From Sulfuracidifex metallicus DSM 6482 = JCM 9184 (GTDB taxonomy: Archaea; Thermoproteota; Thermoprotei_A; Sulfolobales; Sulfolobaceae), in the NCBI GenBank assembly GCA_032834875.1, contig CP135238.1, positions 130,011-194,010 on the forward strand: 64,000 bases of DNA, read 5' to 3'. Made by a program: the position numbers and the translations under genes. A model generated the notes under the pieces. The model had not been told where the DNA came from. It saw only the letters and a list, made by a program, of their open reading frames with translations, and ran no database searches. Positions 10,091 through 19,539 of this stretch are shown here, one piece after another (position 1 is the first letter of the stretch; every line of letters starts with the position of its first letter).

Positions 10091-10811
10091 ATGATTTTCA
10101 CTTACGGCAAAACTAAGCTGAAAATTCCAGAGGGTTGCGAATACGTCTATTACGCTACTTTCATAGCTGGTGAATGGGACTTTTTAAAGGTTAAGGACAC
10201 TGACACAGTACTTGATGCGGGCGCATTTATAGGGGACTTCACTGTAAAGATTGCGTAGGAAAGCTAAGGAAGTAGTAGCTGTGGAACCTTTACCTTGGGC
10301 TTTCAAACTGTTAAAGGAGAATGTGGAGATAAACAACTTAAAGAACGTAGTGTTAGTGAACAAGGCTTTATAAGACGTTGACGGCGTTAGACTAAAAATT
10401 GTCGATGAGGGGACTGGCTCTAAGATCGGGGAAAACGGGGTTGAGGTTGAGGGCGTTACTGTGGACTCTTTAGGTAAGTTCTCGGTTGTGAAGATGGACA
10501 TTGAAGGCGCTGAGGGAAAGATAATGAAAAACGGGGAGTGGTTAGACCACGTTAAGCAAATAGCTATTGAACTCCACGGTAGGGAGAACATAGAGGCTAT
10601 ACCGCAGTTGTTAAGGAACAAAGGTTTTGTGATCAGATTCATGACTGGGGATGACCTAGTCAAAAACTCGCTCAAGAACTCCTTCCTCCACCCCATCTCG
10701 TTTATAAAAGCTGAGGCGAGGACTAAAGTGGTCTTGAACTACTTCAAGAGGAAGTACGACGTGCCGGCTTTGAGTAGGGAGGAGTATAAGATACTTTACG
10801 GTAGGAAATGA
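10091..10811 (+). pseudogene. FkbM-family methyltransferase pseudogene
   Basis: From the ATG at 10091 the protein runs MIFTYGKTKLKIPEGCEY and includes a SAM-binding motif (TVLDAGAFIGDFTVKIA), then hits a stop at about 10256. One surplus base restores RKAKEVVAVEPLPWAFKLLK. An in-frame TAA at 10371-10373 follows KAL. The remainder carries the FkbM signature VVKMDIEGAEGKIM and ends at 10811. So one frameshift and one nonsense codon inactivate a methyltransferase of about 240 residues that probably methylated glycan sugars. GC is visibly higher than in the FkbM genes at 47-50 kb, pointing to a separate origin. Confidence 0.75.
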
Positions 10812-11132
10812 GTTACGGGAAACGTCTTAACATATTATATAATATTTATACTTATATAATAGTCTTTTTGAGTTTCATTATATTTACTGCCAATAAATAT
10901 ATTCAAGAATAGACTAATCTTTTTATTTTAAATTTCTAGAAGTAAGGATCTTCAGCATATTCACTTTGCAATCTAAAAAAGAGAAGAAATTATTATTAAA
11001 GTAGCACCATAATACTAATAAAATTATAGGTTTACTTTTAACAACTATTAAAAGTTCCTAAATTTTTTATACTGCATTTTCATTACTTCTCTATTACCAA
11101 ACATTTTAAACTGAAGTTATGAAACAATAGGT
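10812..11132. other. Intergenic region
   Basis: About 320 AT-rich bases between the FkbM pseudogene and the next GT4 gene. A TATA-like box (CATTTTAAACTG, near 11102) lies about 28 nt before the GTG start at 11133. Nothing else was recognised. Confidence 0.35.
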
Positions 11133-12128
11133 GTGAAGATAGCTTTCGTAATGATGGAGACTATTTATCCTCAGAGAGGAGGAATACACGAACAAGTTTA
11201 CTTACTCAAAAGGGAATTGGAGAGGAGAGGTATAAAGGCTGAAATAATCGCCTACTCAAAAAGAAGAGCTGAAGAGAGAGGCAAAAGATTACTCTGGCTA
11301 AGATCGCTTTCCCCTTCTTTCATAAGAAAAATTGTAAAGGGGGATTACGACGCAATAGTAGCCGAGACTGCCTGGATATCGTTACCCTCAATAATTTCCT
11401 CAAAAGTCTCTTCTACACCTTGTATTCTCCATCTACATTCGATAGAGTCTAAACAAGACGTAGGACTGACAATGATGGGGAAGACCTTAGTCAGGATATT
11501 CGAGTACTTAGGTAAAAATTTCTGCGACAAAGTTTTAGTCCCTTCAGAAAATGATAGAGTCCTCCTGAACAGCAAGAAAGCTATAGTGTTTCCTAACGTA
11601 ATAGACGTAGATGCTTTCTCTAATTATACTCCTATAGACCTTAAGAGGCCTGCAGTTGTATTTGTAGGTGGCATGGGCTATCCTCCCAATAGAGAAGCTG
11701 CCGAGTTTCTTATTAGGGTAGCTAAGATTTTAGGAGATAAAGCAAACTTTTATCTTGCAGGTCCTTCACCTCCACCAGTAAGTCCTCCAGTCTATGCTAC
11801 GGGATACGCAGAGTCCACAATACCTTACGTCATGTCTGCCGACATCTGCGTCGCACCGGTAAAGAGAGGTGGAGGTGTAAAGTTAAAGATGTTAGAATAT
11901 ATGATGAGTGGTAAACCTATAATTGCCACAAAGAAGGCAGTAGAAGGGATAGACGATATAGTGTACTTAAACGCAGAGAGCGAAGAGGAGTTTGCAAAGA
12001 GAATAATTGATGTTTTAGAAGGTCGTGTAAACCTCGACTTTCAGAGGAATAGGAAAATAGTCAAGGAGAAACATGACCCAAAGGTAGCTGTAGACAAAAT
12101 TTTAAATTTAATATCGAATTTACAGTGA
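11133..12128 (+). CDS. GT4-like glycosyltransferase
   Basis: A 331-residue GT-B glycosyltransferase starting with GTG. The N-terminal domain begins MKIAFVMMETIYPQRGGIHEQVYLL. The C-terminal domain has VVFVGGMGYPPNREAAEFLI and a donor-site region GGGVKLKMLEYMMSGKPII near residues 247-265, the arrangement seen in GT4 enzymes whose first motif residue is not glutamate. Expected to act in the cytoplasm on a lipid-linked glycan. It stands upstream of rmlC, suggesting that a deoxysugar pathway once lay here. Confidence 0.8.
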   Translation: MKIAFVMMETIYPQRGGIHEQVYLLKRELERRGIKAEIIAYSKRRAEERGKRLLWLRSLSPSFIRKIVKGDYDAIVAETAWISLPSIISSKVSSTPCILHLHSIESKQDVGLTMMGKTLVRIFEYLGKNFCDKVLVPSENDRVLLNSKKAIVFPNVIDVDAFSNYTPIDLKRPAVVFVGGMGYPPNREAAEFLIRVAKILGDKANFYLAGPSPPPVSPPVYATGYAESTIPYVMSADICVAPVKRGGGVKLKMLEYMMSGKPIIATKKAVEGIDDIVYLNAESEEEFAKRIIDVLEGRVNLDFQRNRKIVKEKHDPKVAVDKILNLISNLQ

Positions 12129-12352
12129 TTGAGCAGAAAATTATCTCTTACTATAGTTTAATTATAATAGTCTCTAAATTGAATATTAATTTGTTAGTTA
12201 TTACATAGCAGTAGAAAATAAGATCAGAATTTGATTATTAGATTTAATATATATTTTAGTGATACGATTAGAAATAAACTTAATAAATGATTTATGAAGA
12301 AAAGTCTTTACATGCATAAAAAGTTTTTATTTTCTTACTCTTCATCATTTTA

Positions 12353-12877
12353 ATGCCGTTCGAATTTGAGGAACTAGGACTGGGCGTACTACTAATAAAG
12401 CCTAAAGTATTTCCCGACAATAGGGGTTATTTCAAGGAGATATTTAAGGAATCAGATTTTAAGAAAATGGGAATTCCTACACCTTTGCAGGTAAATGTCT
12501 CATTCTCTAGGTACGGAGTAGTGCGAGGTCTTCACTATCAATTACCGCCAAAAGAGCAAGGTAAAATAGTTACTGTAATCAAGGGGAAAATCCTTGACGT
12601 CGCAGTAGATATAAGGAAGGGCTCTAGTTTCGGGAAATACGTTAGCGCTGAACTTAGTGAAGATAACCATTACATGCTATGGATTCCTCCAGGCTTTGCC
12701 CACGGGTTTCAAGCATTAGAGAGCTCAACTATAATGTATTTCATAACCCACAATGAGTACTCTCCCCCTCATGAGAGGTGCGTAAATTATTTCATAATAG
12801 ACTGGCCAATAAAGGACATTAACATAAGCGAGAAGGACTCAAAAATGTCCGCCTTTAGAAAAGGCCGAGGTCTTTGA
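12353..12877 (+). CDS. rmlC: dTDP-4-dehydrorhamnose 3,5-epimerase
   Basis: A 174-residue cupin of usual RmlC length. It converts dTDP-4-keto-6-deoxy-glucose to the 4-keto-rhamnose form, the third step of dTDP-L-rhamnose synthesis. Family residues are visible: DNRGYFKE near the N-terminus, VRGLHYQ with the catalytic histidine near residue 62, and WIPPGFAHGFQ. A GTTTTTATTTT box about 25 nt before the ATG fits a leaderless start. The other rhamnose genes are missing nearby except for the rmlD-rmlB scar at 12930-13132, so function would need those genes elsewhere in the genome. Confidence 0.92.
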   Translation: MPFEFEELGLGVLLIKPKVFPDNRGYFKEIFKESDFKKMGIPTPLQVNVSFSRYGVVRGLHYQLPPKEQGKIVTVIKGKILDVAVDIRKGSSFGKYVSAELSEDNHYMLWIPPGFAHGFQALESSTIMYFITHNEYSPPHERCVNYFIIDWPIKDINISEKDSKMSAFRKGRGL

Positions 12878-12929
12878 CGAAAGTCATTAAAGCCAAAATC
12901 TTTATTTTTATTCTCTATCATTTTATAAT

Positions 12930-12995
12930 ATGCGGATATTGCTAATCGGTGCTTCTGGCCAATTAGGCCAGGTCACGATAGGAGGTATTGTATGA
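12930..12995 (+). pseudogene. rmlD 5' fragment (dTDP-4-dehydrorhamnose reductase)
   Basis: Starts MRILLIGASGQLGQ, the exact type of dinucleotide-binding glycine loop with which RmlD proteins begin, then diverges and stops after 21 residues. It lies 52 bp after rmlC, where rmlD would be expected. Only the first fifteen or so codons remain; the sequence continues directly into an rmlB 3' fragment. Interpreted as the left side of a deletion. Confidence 0.6.
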
Positions 12996-13132
12996 ATACT
13001 TCACTTTCTTACGAAACGACTCCTCTTAAGGAGGGTTTGAGGAAGACCTATGAGTGGTACTTGGAGAATGAGTGGTGGAGGAGGCCATTGATTGACGATA
13101 AGTTCTTTAAGGAAGATGAGCCGTGGAAGTGA
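12992..13132 (+). pseudogene. rmlB 3' fragment (dTDP-glucose 4,6-dehydratase)
   Basis: Forty-six codons that read like the C-terminus of RmlB: SLSYETTPLKEGLRKTYEWY, followed by LENEWWRRPL and a short acidic tail. The KTYEWYLENEWW pattern is characteristic of the family. It overlaps the rmlD fragment by four bases. A deletion appears to have removed the intervening rml genes and joined the two ends. Confidence 0.65.
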
Positions 13133-13590
13133 ATTACTTTTTATAAAAGACTAATAATATAATATAGTAGATTAACGCCTTTTATAAGATCTTTTTAAAT
13201 CCTAAGATCTTCACAATATTAGATCACAAAAAGTATCTACATGTCTGTGTTAATCATATTAGTGAAAATTATATAACACTATGTATTTTAATGAAATTTA
13301 ACGTGTAAAACAAAAAGATACTTTGGCACTGTAGAGATAAGAAATTGGACTTCATAAAGGCGTTGAATTATACTACGTACAAACTAATGATGAGAAAGCT
13401 GAGCAAGTAAGAGGAAATAGAGCCTTAAATTCCTTTAACACTTTACAAGATTCTCCTCAAGTTACTAATTAATAAGGGTTATATAGTAGAGTCGATAAAC
13501 GTTTAGCTAGATGTTATAAATTATTTTAAAGTTAATAAGTATTAAGCAAGTAATAAGAAAATTCCTTAATCATTAGTACTCTAAACTCTA
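13133..13590. other. Intergenic region with a possible gene remnant
   Basis: About 460 AT-rich bases downstream of the rml scar. One plus-strand frame at 13353-13472 (HKGVELYYVQTNDEKAEQVR onward, 39 codons, no start codon) reads like the end of a real protein and may be another truncated gene, but I cannot assign it to a family. The rest shows nothing recognisable. Confidence 0.3.
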
Positions 13591-14717
13591 TTATCCCTCT
13601 ACTAAATCTTCAATTACTTTGGTAACCTTACGGAAGGACTGATATTCAATATAAGCCCTCTCTAAATCCTCAGAGTCAAGCCAAGGCGATTCTGGGTAAA
13701 TAACTTTCACCTTAATTTCCCTACTTTTGGCATCTGCTAAAAACCTAAGGAGTTTTACAGTATCATATAACGGATGAGCAATAACAATAACTTCTCTCAT
13801 CTCATAAGAAAGCTTATATGGGCTTTCAGTAGTCCCATTACCCCTATTTACTTTAAGCACCTTCTCCAGCTCGCTCATAATTTTAGGAGGTACTATCTCA
13901 TATATTTCCTCACCTTTATCTAAGGCTATTCTAAAAACCCAGTAAAGTGCTATTTTAAGTATATAATCTCTATTACCCTCATAGCGGTAAGTCTTAACTC
14001 CGTCAGTGATTAGTACTATAGATCTATCGGAATTTAATATAGCTGATAAGAACTTGCTCGCTAAATAGTCCGCAGTATACCTCCCTGGAGATCTTATGTC
14101 AAATATTATAGCTTCTCCCAGGCTACCCTCGTCGAGGAAGTATTTAATGTGTAAAGTCCCAGTCTTAGCTGTTGCGTTAAAGTCAATCCTATTTAGTAGA
14201 TCTCCTTCTATATATTCTCTGCTTTCCACATATTCTAACCCCCTCGGCGAAAGTTTATAATAACCCAATCCTCCGATGCCGTAAAGTTCGCCAAGGGCTA
14301 ATATGACCTCCCTCAAAAACCTGGGGTAAATAGTCAAATCTATTTCAATACCACTATCTTTAACTACTGAAAAGAGCCTAAGAATGACTTAAGCACCACC
14401 TTAGGCTTCGGAACGTACTTCCCAAAAAACCTAGTGTCAATAATAGCCTCAACCTTACTCCCCTTATTCTCAAATTTTACAAATTTTTGATTAACGAATT
14501 CTCCTAATGGAGGTAAATCAAAACTTAACTTTTCTCCAGCAATAACTTCAGCCTTAAACTTCAAATTTAAAACCTTCTTCCTTACAAGCGTTAAATAATC
14601 GAGGAGCAAAATGGAGATTAAAGTAATAGCTACTAAAGTTATTATGGGAGTTAGCACGGAAAGGAAAGAAGAAATTATTAGGATAATGAGGAATTTGAAA
14701 CCCTTGTCAGTTATCAT
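13591..14717 (-). pseudogene. DUF58-family protein split by a one-base frameshift
   Basis: The 5' frame (14717-14364) has two N-terminal membrane segments and the start of the DUF58 ectodomain-like region. It stops after LKSFLGSFQ. Adding one T to the T4 tract at 14370-14373 continues as SVVKDSGIEIDLTIYPRFL into the 3' frame. That frame holds the hallmark DUF58 motif SREYIEGDLLNRID followed by TAKTGTLHIKYF, and a VWA-like end. DUF58 proteins partner MoxR ATPases. The joined protein would be about 375 residues. The MoxR gene overlaps it by 4 bp. Decay, assembly error or recoding are all possible. Confidence 0.8.
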
Positions 14718-15646
14718 TTTGGCACCTTAACGCTCTCTAAAACAGCCTTAATTTTCTCTTTTTTGTCCTTTTCAATAGCTGATTCTGGCTTAAGAACTAT
14801 CCTGTGATATACTACATAAGGAAATACAAATTTTACATCGTCCGGTATTACAAAATTCCTACCTTCTAAAAAGGCAATAGCCTTACTCCCTCTATATAGC
14901 GATATTGAAGCCCTAACAGAGAGTTTGTACATCAAGTCCTTATCTTCTCTTAAACTCCTTACTAAGGTGACTATGTAGTCTTTAACCTCATCACTTACTT
15001 TTATCCCCTTAATGACCTTAGTTAATTCTAAAGCCTTTTCTGGTGTAATGACAGGTTTAACGTCTGGATTGTCAGTGAGGTAGGAAACATCTAAAATCCT
15101 GATCTCATCCTCTTTACTAGGTAAATCGACTTCGATACCGTATGAAAATCTATCTATTTCAACGTAAGGTAAAGTATAAGTTCCCTCGGCATATGGTACT
15201 TGAGTTGCAATTACCATGAAAGGCGAAGGTAATTTAAAGATAGTATTCTCTATAGTAACCTCCTTTTCTTGCATGGCTTGTAATAACGCTGACTGAGTCC
15301 TAGCAGGTGCTCTATTTAATTCGTCTATGAAAACTACGTTAGCAAATATTGGACCTTTCTTAATGCTCCAGCTCCCATCCTTAATATTATAGAACGGGGT
15401 ACCCAATATATCTGCGGGTAAAAGGTCTGAAGTCATCTGAATTCTCTTGAACTCTCCACCTATTAGCATGGAGAAAACTTTAGCTGTAACTGTCTTACCT
15501 ACACCTACTGAACCTTCTATAAGTACATTACCCTCTGTTAAGAGCGATAAGATTAAAACTGTTTTCAGTTCCTCTTGTCCTATTATAAGGGAGTCTAGAC
15601 CTTCAAGAATTCTCTTAATATAATCATTCTTCACCTCTATCATCAT
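14714..15646 (-). CDS. moxR: MoxR-family AAA+ ATPase
   Basis: A 310-residue AAA+ ATPase. Walker A is GSVGVGKT (about residues 43-50), Walker B VVFIDELNR (about residues 105-113), followed by the MoxR-typical APARTQSALLQAMQEKEVTI. MoxR proteins act as chaperone-like ATPases for the maturation or assembly of partner proteins with VWA or DUF58 domains, usually encoded next door as here. Its start overlaps the upstream gene by 23 bp and its stop overlaps the DUF58 gene by 4 bp. Length and motifs are complete, so it should be active. Confidence 0.93.
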   Translation of the reverse strand: MMIEVKNDYIKRILEGLDSLIIGQEELKTVLILSLLTEGNVLIEGSVGVGKTVTAKVFSMLIGGEFKRIQMTSDLLPADILGTPFYNIKDGSWSIKKGPIFANVVFIDELNRAPARTQSALLQAMQEKEVTIENTIFKLPSPFMVIATQVPYAEGTYTLPYVEIDRFSYGIEVDLPSKEDEIRILDVSYLTDNPDVKPVITPEKALELTKVIKGIKVSDEVKDYIVTLVRSLREDKDLMYKLSVRASISLYRGSKAIAFLEGRNFVIPDDVKFVFPYVVYHRIVLKPESAIEKDKKEKIKAVLESVKVPK

Positions 15647-16436
15647 AAGTCCTCCTCAGCACGTTCTCATCCCAATCAGGATGAAGGGAAAGGATTCTTT
15701 TGAGCATAGTTTTTGACTGCTCATTTTTCCTTTTAAATTTTAACCTAAATATAGCAAGGGACAAAAGCAAAACGACGTATGAATAGTCGGAGAGTTGATT
15801 CAACAAAGCCTTTACATAATCCAACGGTGAGAAAACATTAGGATAAATGTAAGCTGATTTACCTATAATAGCGTAAAGGAAATTCAGATTCTCTTTAATA
15901 TAATAATTAGTCAAAACGTAAGGAGAAGAAATAACGACTATCCTCCCCATATTATGAACCTTTATCATCCCAACTACAGTAAATGGCCCTTTTTGAGTAA
16001 TAGTATAGGAATAAGGACTAGTCTCCACTAATGGAGTAACATTATATATAGGATGGGAGTCAAAAAACACTGCTAAATTACCCTTATAAAACACCTCAAT
16101 TTCGGAATCATTACCTGCATTGAAAAGATTGTCTCTTATAATACAACTGCCTATATAAGCACCGAACTCCTTTAGTGTATTATTAATTACAGAATTATCG
16201 CCTACTAATATTACTGTGCCGTTATTTATAAGAATCTTTTTAACGAGTTGGGTAACGTTTTGCTGAGGCTGAACTATAATAACGACGTTATTTGATGGAG
16301 TGAAGTACTTCTCGGTACTAGATAAACCTAGAGGTGAATTAGAGAATACGGAAAAAGGAGTTGTAGATGGAGTAACGTAAATTAATGTCAAAACTACTAG
16401 AATTGAAAGCAAGGAGGAAATTAAAATCAATTTCAT
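15624..16436 (-). CDS. DUF4350-like membrane-anchored protein
   Basis: A 270-residue protein with an N-terminal signal anchor (LILISSLLSILVVLTLIYV). It has an extracellular domain with the pattern of DUF4350 proteins (GTVILVGDNSVINNTLKEFG, then HPIYNVTPLV, then GRIVVISSPYVLTNYYI), a second membrane segment near residue 222 (YVVLLLSLAIF) and a basic cytoplasmic tail. DUF4350 proteins are regular members of MoxR/DUF58/DUF4129 operons; their exact job is unknown. It overlaps its upstream neighbour by 4 bp, indicating translational coupling. Confidence 0.7.
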   Translation of the reverse strand: MKLILISSLLSILVVLTLIYVTPSTTPFSVFSNSPLGLSSTEKYFTPSNNVVIIVQPQQNVTQLVKKILINNGTVILVGDNSVINNTLKEFGAYIGSCIIRDNLFNAGNDSEIEVFYKGNLAVFFDSHPIYNVTPLVETSPYSYTITQKGPFTVVGMIKVHNMGRIVVISSPYVLTNYYIKENLNFLYAIIGKSAYIYPNVFSPLDYVKALLNQLSDYSYVVLLLSLAIFRLKFKRKNEQSKTMLKRILSLHPDWDENVLRRTYDDRGEE

Positions 16437-18085
16437 GACATTATCACCTTCAGTAACTCGTTAACTTCAGCTAAGTCTAATGCATAATTACCGTATACCC
16501 TTAACTCGAATAAGAAGGTTAGCCTCGAAAATGCGTTATACTTATTCTCATCTATCTTACCTCTTACTAGGTTTAAGTACCCCCTCACTGTATAATAGTC
16601 CCTCATCTCCTCATTAGTAATTTTCTCAATAGCTGTTAAGGCTTGATAATAGGCTAAGGCTATTGGATCCGTAAAGATAAACTTCTTCCTCTCACCTACT
16701 CCTTCCTTTTTCTTCTCTTCCCTCTTAACCTCAACAGTCCTACTACTCAAGGCATAATAAGCTAGATACCCTACAACTCCCAAAGGAACTAAATCTAAGA
16801 CATTAATTACGAAGACGTTCTTTACAGTAGTACCAGAATAGGGGGGTAGGGCTGAAACTGATATTGGAGTATTACCCAAATTGAGAGTAGGAGGAATTAC
16901 AACACTTACTGAAAATTGACCGTCAATAACATGAGTATAATACTTATTATTTCCGATCATAACTAATACCTCGCCGTTAAACTTGGACGTAGTGCATCCA
17001 TGTATGTTAGTAGGTAATCCAGCTATAACAAAGCCAGGACTTTCAAAGGTTATATTTGCCGAAAAGTAAGTTACGTTAACCGTGAGTTTAACAGACGCTG
17101 GTGCAATATTGCCTTGCGGTAAGGAAGTAACTATAATATTCTGTAGACCTGGGATGTTAGGCAAAGTAACTATAGTAGAATATGTTACGTTCGGCTCAAC
17201 GTCTGTTATCGTGTAACTGGAGTTAAAAATTGAAATTACTACAGTATTATCTGTGCTAATTGTCTTTAACTCAAAATTAAGAGTTAACTTCTCTCCCTCA
17301 AATCCTCGTGTTTGATTAAGGCTTGCTTGGATTTCCGGTTGATAATAGTTTAGAAACACTTTTGCTGTAGTTAAGGAACCTGCATAGACATTTGTTGGTA
17401 AAAAATAAGCAGTAACCTCTATCTCCCTAACGTAAATTTGAGGTAAAGTTAAGTTTAACTCGAAACTACCTATACTACTTGTTATTACGGAGTATTGTTT
17501 GTTTAAAAGAGTTATATAAACTGTGTAAAAAGGTAGCGGTGTTCCGTTATAAGTGAGCAACTTCCCCGTAATAGTAATATTACCTCCAGGAACTGTAGAG
17601 TTAATTACATTTATTTCGATCTCAGTCTTTATAAGTTCGCTTTCTTGTTGTAATATTCCTGCGTATATCTTGTTTAAAAGGGAATAAATTGGGGTGAGCG
17701 TTACATTAAGTGAGTAAAATTTTAATAAATTTTTCAATTGGTTTAAACTTTCATTAGTCTTTAACAAATAGTATTCCTTTAAGCTAAGAGAAGTAGAATT
17801 TAGGAGAGATTGAAGGTAGAATATCAGGGCGGATAAATTGGAATTAAGCTGCGAATATTGGCTTGGTGCCTCAGATACCATCTGTAAAGCCAAAGTGAAG
17901 TTCCCTACTGATATATTATTTATCACGCATTGGTAGTAAGTTGAGACTATTTGGTTAATTTGCCTTACAACGATATTAGGTAAGTGAATTTCCTTAACTG
18001 CAGCAGGCTGTTGGTAAACAGTAATCACGGCTAACGATAGAATAATTAAAAGCATTGATAAACTAAGTAAAGCCTCTTTTCTCAT
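16433..18085 (-). CDS. Large secreted/membrane protein with DUF4129-like cytoplasmic tail
   Basis: A 550-residue protein: a signal peptide (residues 5-26); a helical region to about 165; then several beta-rich, transglutaminase-operon-type extracellular domains (the segment NITITGKLLTYNGTPLPFYT resembles carboxypeptidase-regulatory-like folds); a membrane segment near residues 428-445 (DLVPLGVVGYLAYYAL); and a charged cytoplasmic tail whose end (ALAYYQALTAIEKI, then LVRGKIDENKYNAFSRLTF) resembles DUF4129. DUF4129 is a standard member of MoxR/DUF58 operons. Many N-x-S/T sites in the ectodomain suggest heavy N-glycosylation. Confidence 0.65.
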   Translation of the reverse strand: MRKEALLSLSMLLIILSLAVITVYQQPAAVKEIHLPNIVVRQINQIVSTYYQCVINNISVGNFTLALQMVSEAPSQYSQLNSNLSALIFYLQSLLNSTSLSLKEYYLLKTNESLNQLKNLLKFYSLNVTLTPIYSLLNKIYAGILQQESELIKTEIEINVINSTVPGGNITITGKLLTYNGTPLPFYTVYITLLNKQYSVITSSIGSFELNLTLPQIYVREIEVTAYFLPTNVYAGSLTTAKVFLNYYQPEIQASLNQTRGFEGEKLTLNFELKTISTDNTVVISIFNSSYTITDVEPNVTYSTIVTLPNIPGLQNIIVTSLPQGNIAPASVKLTVNVTYFSANITFESPGFVIAGLPTNIHGCTTSKFNGEVLVMIGNNKYYTHVIDGQFSVSVVIPPTLNLGNTPISVSALPPYSGTTVKNVFVINVLDLVPLGVVGYLAYYALSSRTVEVKREEKKKEGVGERKKFIFTDPIALAYYQALTAIEKITNEEMRDYYTVRGYLNLVRGKIDENKYNAFSRLTFLFELRVYGNYALDLAEVNELLKVIMS

Positions 18086-18087
18086 GG

Positions 18088-18330
18088 TTATAAGAGATTG
18101 TGAGCAGGTATATAAGAGATTGTGATCAACATGATTATTAATATTGCTCCAATTATTAAACCATATAGAAGATAATTAGATTCAAATGTAGGTCTATAAA
18201 CCGCGTAAAGCACTAGGAATATGAAGACATAAGTCATAAAATAAGCGTCTATAGGTTGATTATATAAGGAAATTACTACTGTTGATAAAGTAAAAGCTAT
18301 TGTCAAATACAATGGGAATAGCTTACTCAA
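18088..18330 (-). CDS. Small membrane protein
   Basis: Eighty residues, three hydrophobic segments and almost no loops. No family recognised. It sits inside the MoxR operon, overlapping the previous gene by 4 bp and followed after 2 bp by the 550-residue gene. It is therefore translated with them and is probably an integral subunit of the same membrane assembly. Confidence 0.6.
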   Translation of the reverse strand: MSKLFPLYLTIAFTLSTVVISLYNQPIDAYFMTYVFIFLVLYAVYRPTFESNYLLYGLIIGAILIIMLITISYIPAHNLL

Positions 18331-18971
18331 GTTAACACCTCGATCAATGCAGTGAATCTCTTATCGTCACCCTTCTCTTCCTTAATAACGCATGGTTTTC
18401 CTTCCTTTAAGGCTATAATTGATGCGACAATACTCGATACGCAGCTTCCCATTACTAATTTAACTCTTCCAGGGGTGTAAACCTTACTACCCTTTACCTC
18501 TAAGGCGTAAACGCTACCATTCTTAACAACCTTAACACCTTCAGCCAAACCCTTCTCAACCACGTACTCACTTATTAGCGAGTCTAAACTCTTGTTTAAG
18601 TCCTTGATAACGTAAATAGGGGGGTGGAGGATTAAAACCGATGAACCATCTTGAGTTGTTATAATCCCCTGAGGTTCTGGAAATGATAATTTACCGTTCA
18701 GAGCAACATAAAAATTTACCTTATTACCGTTAGGGAAATAATATCCTTTTTGGGAAACATCTAAGTCCTCAAGTAAAAGTTCCAAATTAGCTAAACCGCC
18801 TTCAATAATCCCGGAGATGTCTCCCTCATCTCTGATCGAGATTAAAGTCAAACCTATTATTATAATCCCTATTCCTAGGGCAGTGAGAGTATCGTCTCTT
18901 AAAATGAAAAAGGAAGATAGAGAAAGTAATGTGCCGAAAATGCCTAAAGATATTCCTAATTCACTTCTCAA
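18327..18971 (-). CDS. Membrane-anchored operon protein of unknown function
   Basis: A 214-residue protein with two N-terminal membrane segments (LGISLGIFGTLLSLSSFFI and LTALGIGIIIIGLTLISI), then a soluble domain of about 160 residues with alternating strands (KGYYFPNGNKVNFYVALNGK, GSSVLILHPPIYVI). The tail is rich in lysine. I do not recognise a family. It overlaps the upstream DUF1616-like gene by 11 bp and the downstream gene by 4 bp, so it belongs to the MoxR operon. Confidence 0.65.
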   Translation of the reverse strand: MRSELGISLGIFGTLLSLSSFFILRDDTLTALGIGIIIIGLTLISIRDEGDISGIIEGGLANLELLLEDLDVSQKGYYFPNGNKVNFYVALNGKLSFPEPQGIITTQDGSSVLILHPPIYVIKDLNKSLDSLISEYVVEKGLAEGVKVVKNGSVYALEVKGSKVYTPGRVKLVMGSCVSSIVASIIALKEGKPCVIKEEKGDDKRFTALIEVLT

Positions 18972-19539
18972 CCTTTTCCACCTCCTTTAACAATCTATAG
19001 TTAGAATACTTTCTAAACAATGCTCCTAGGGAAAAAGCTAAGGTCAGTAAAGTAAGAGAAATTAAAGAAGTGTTAACGAAGATTCCAGGGCCGTAATTAA
19101 GGAATAAACCCACAATTGGATCTAATGCTAAGGAAAGTCCTATCCCCATTGCTAACCTACCCAATTGCGATAAATCCTCCTTCTTTGGGTAAACGAGTTC
19201 AGTTAAAGTTGCGCCAGGCAAATACATTACGAAGATTATTCCGAAAAAGTAACGTAAAGGTAAGAAGTTAAGAAAAACGGAAATTATAGTCCCGAAGATT
19301 ATTACTAAGACTAAGAAGAACCATATAGCATGATAAAGTAAAAAGTTTAGAAAACCCTCATTAGGATCCACAAGCCTTATTTCACCGTCCTCGAGCATTT
19401 TATAAATTACTTTAGCAACATCGTAGTCCTTAACGTTCAATTCCTTACTTACCTTTTCGACGATCTCGTCTAAGGTCAAACCCTTGTATTTTATTACAGC
19501 ACTCCTTATTCTGTCACGTTCAAGATTAGCTGTAACCAT
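18961..19539 (-). CDS. DUF1616 membrane half with N-terminal winged-helix
   Basis: A 192-residue protein. Residues 1-60 look like a winged-helix domain (GLTLDEIVEKVSKELNVKDY). The rest carries four membrane segments with the characteristic DUF1616 pattern: LRYFFGIIFVMYLPGATLTE, then a LSQLGRLAMGIGLSLALDPI segment and NYGPGI. Normal DUF1616 proteins continue into an extracellular domain; here that part is encoded by the separate upstream gene at 19506-19973. The two genes overlap by 34 bp in different frames. The two products would have to associate in the membrane. Confidence 0.75.
   Translation of the reverse strand: MVTANLERDRIRSAVIKYKGLTLDEIVEKVSKELNVKDYDVAKVIYKMLEDGEIRLVDPNEGFLNFLLYHAIWFFLVLVIIFGTIISVFLNFLPLRYFFGIIFVMYLPGATLTELVYPKKEDLSQLGRLAMGIGLSLALDPIVGLFLNYGPGIFVNTSLISLTLLTLAFSLGALFRKYSNYRLLKEVEKVEK

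Noticed and set aside
10184-10696. Minus-strand frame of 170 codons
   Set aside because: Antisense to the FkbM pseudogene; the composition is the mirror of the methyltransferase codons and no motif is present.
14364-14375. Programmed frameshifting in DUF58 as the preferred explanation
   Set aside because: The T4 tract followed by CAGTAG is short and no stimulatory structure is obvious; a sequencing error or simple mutation is more economical.
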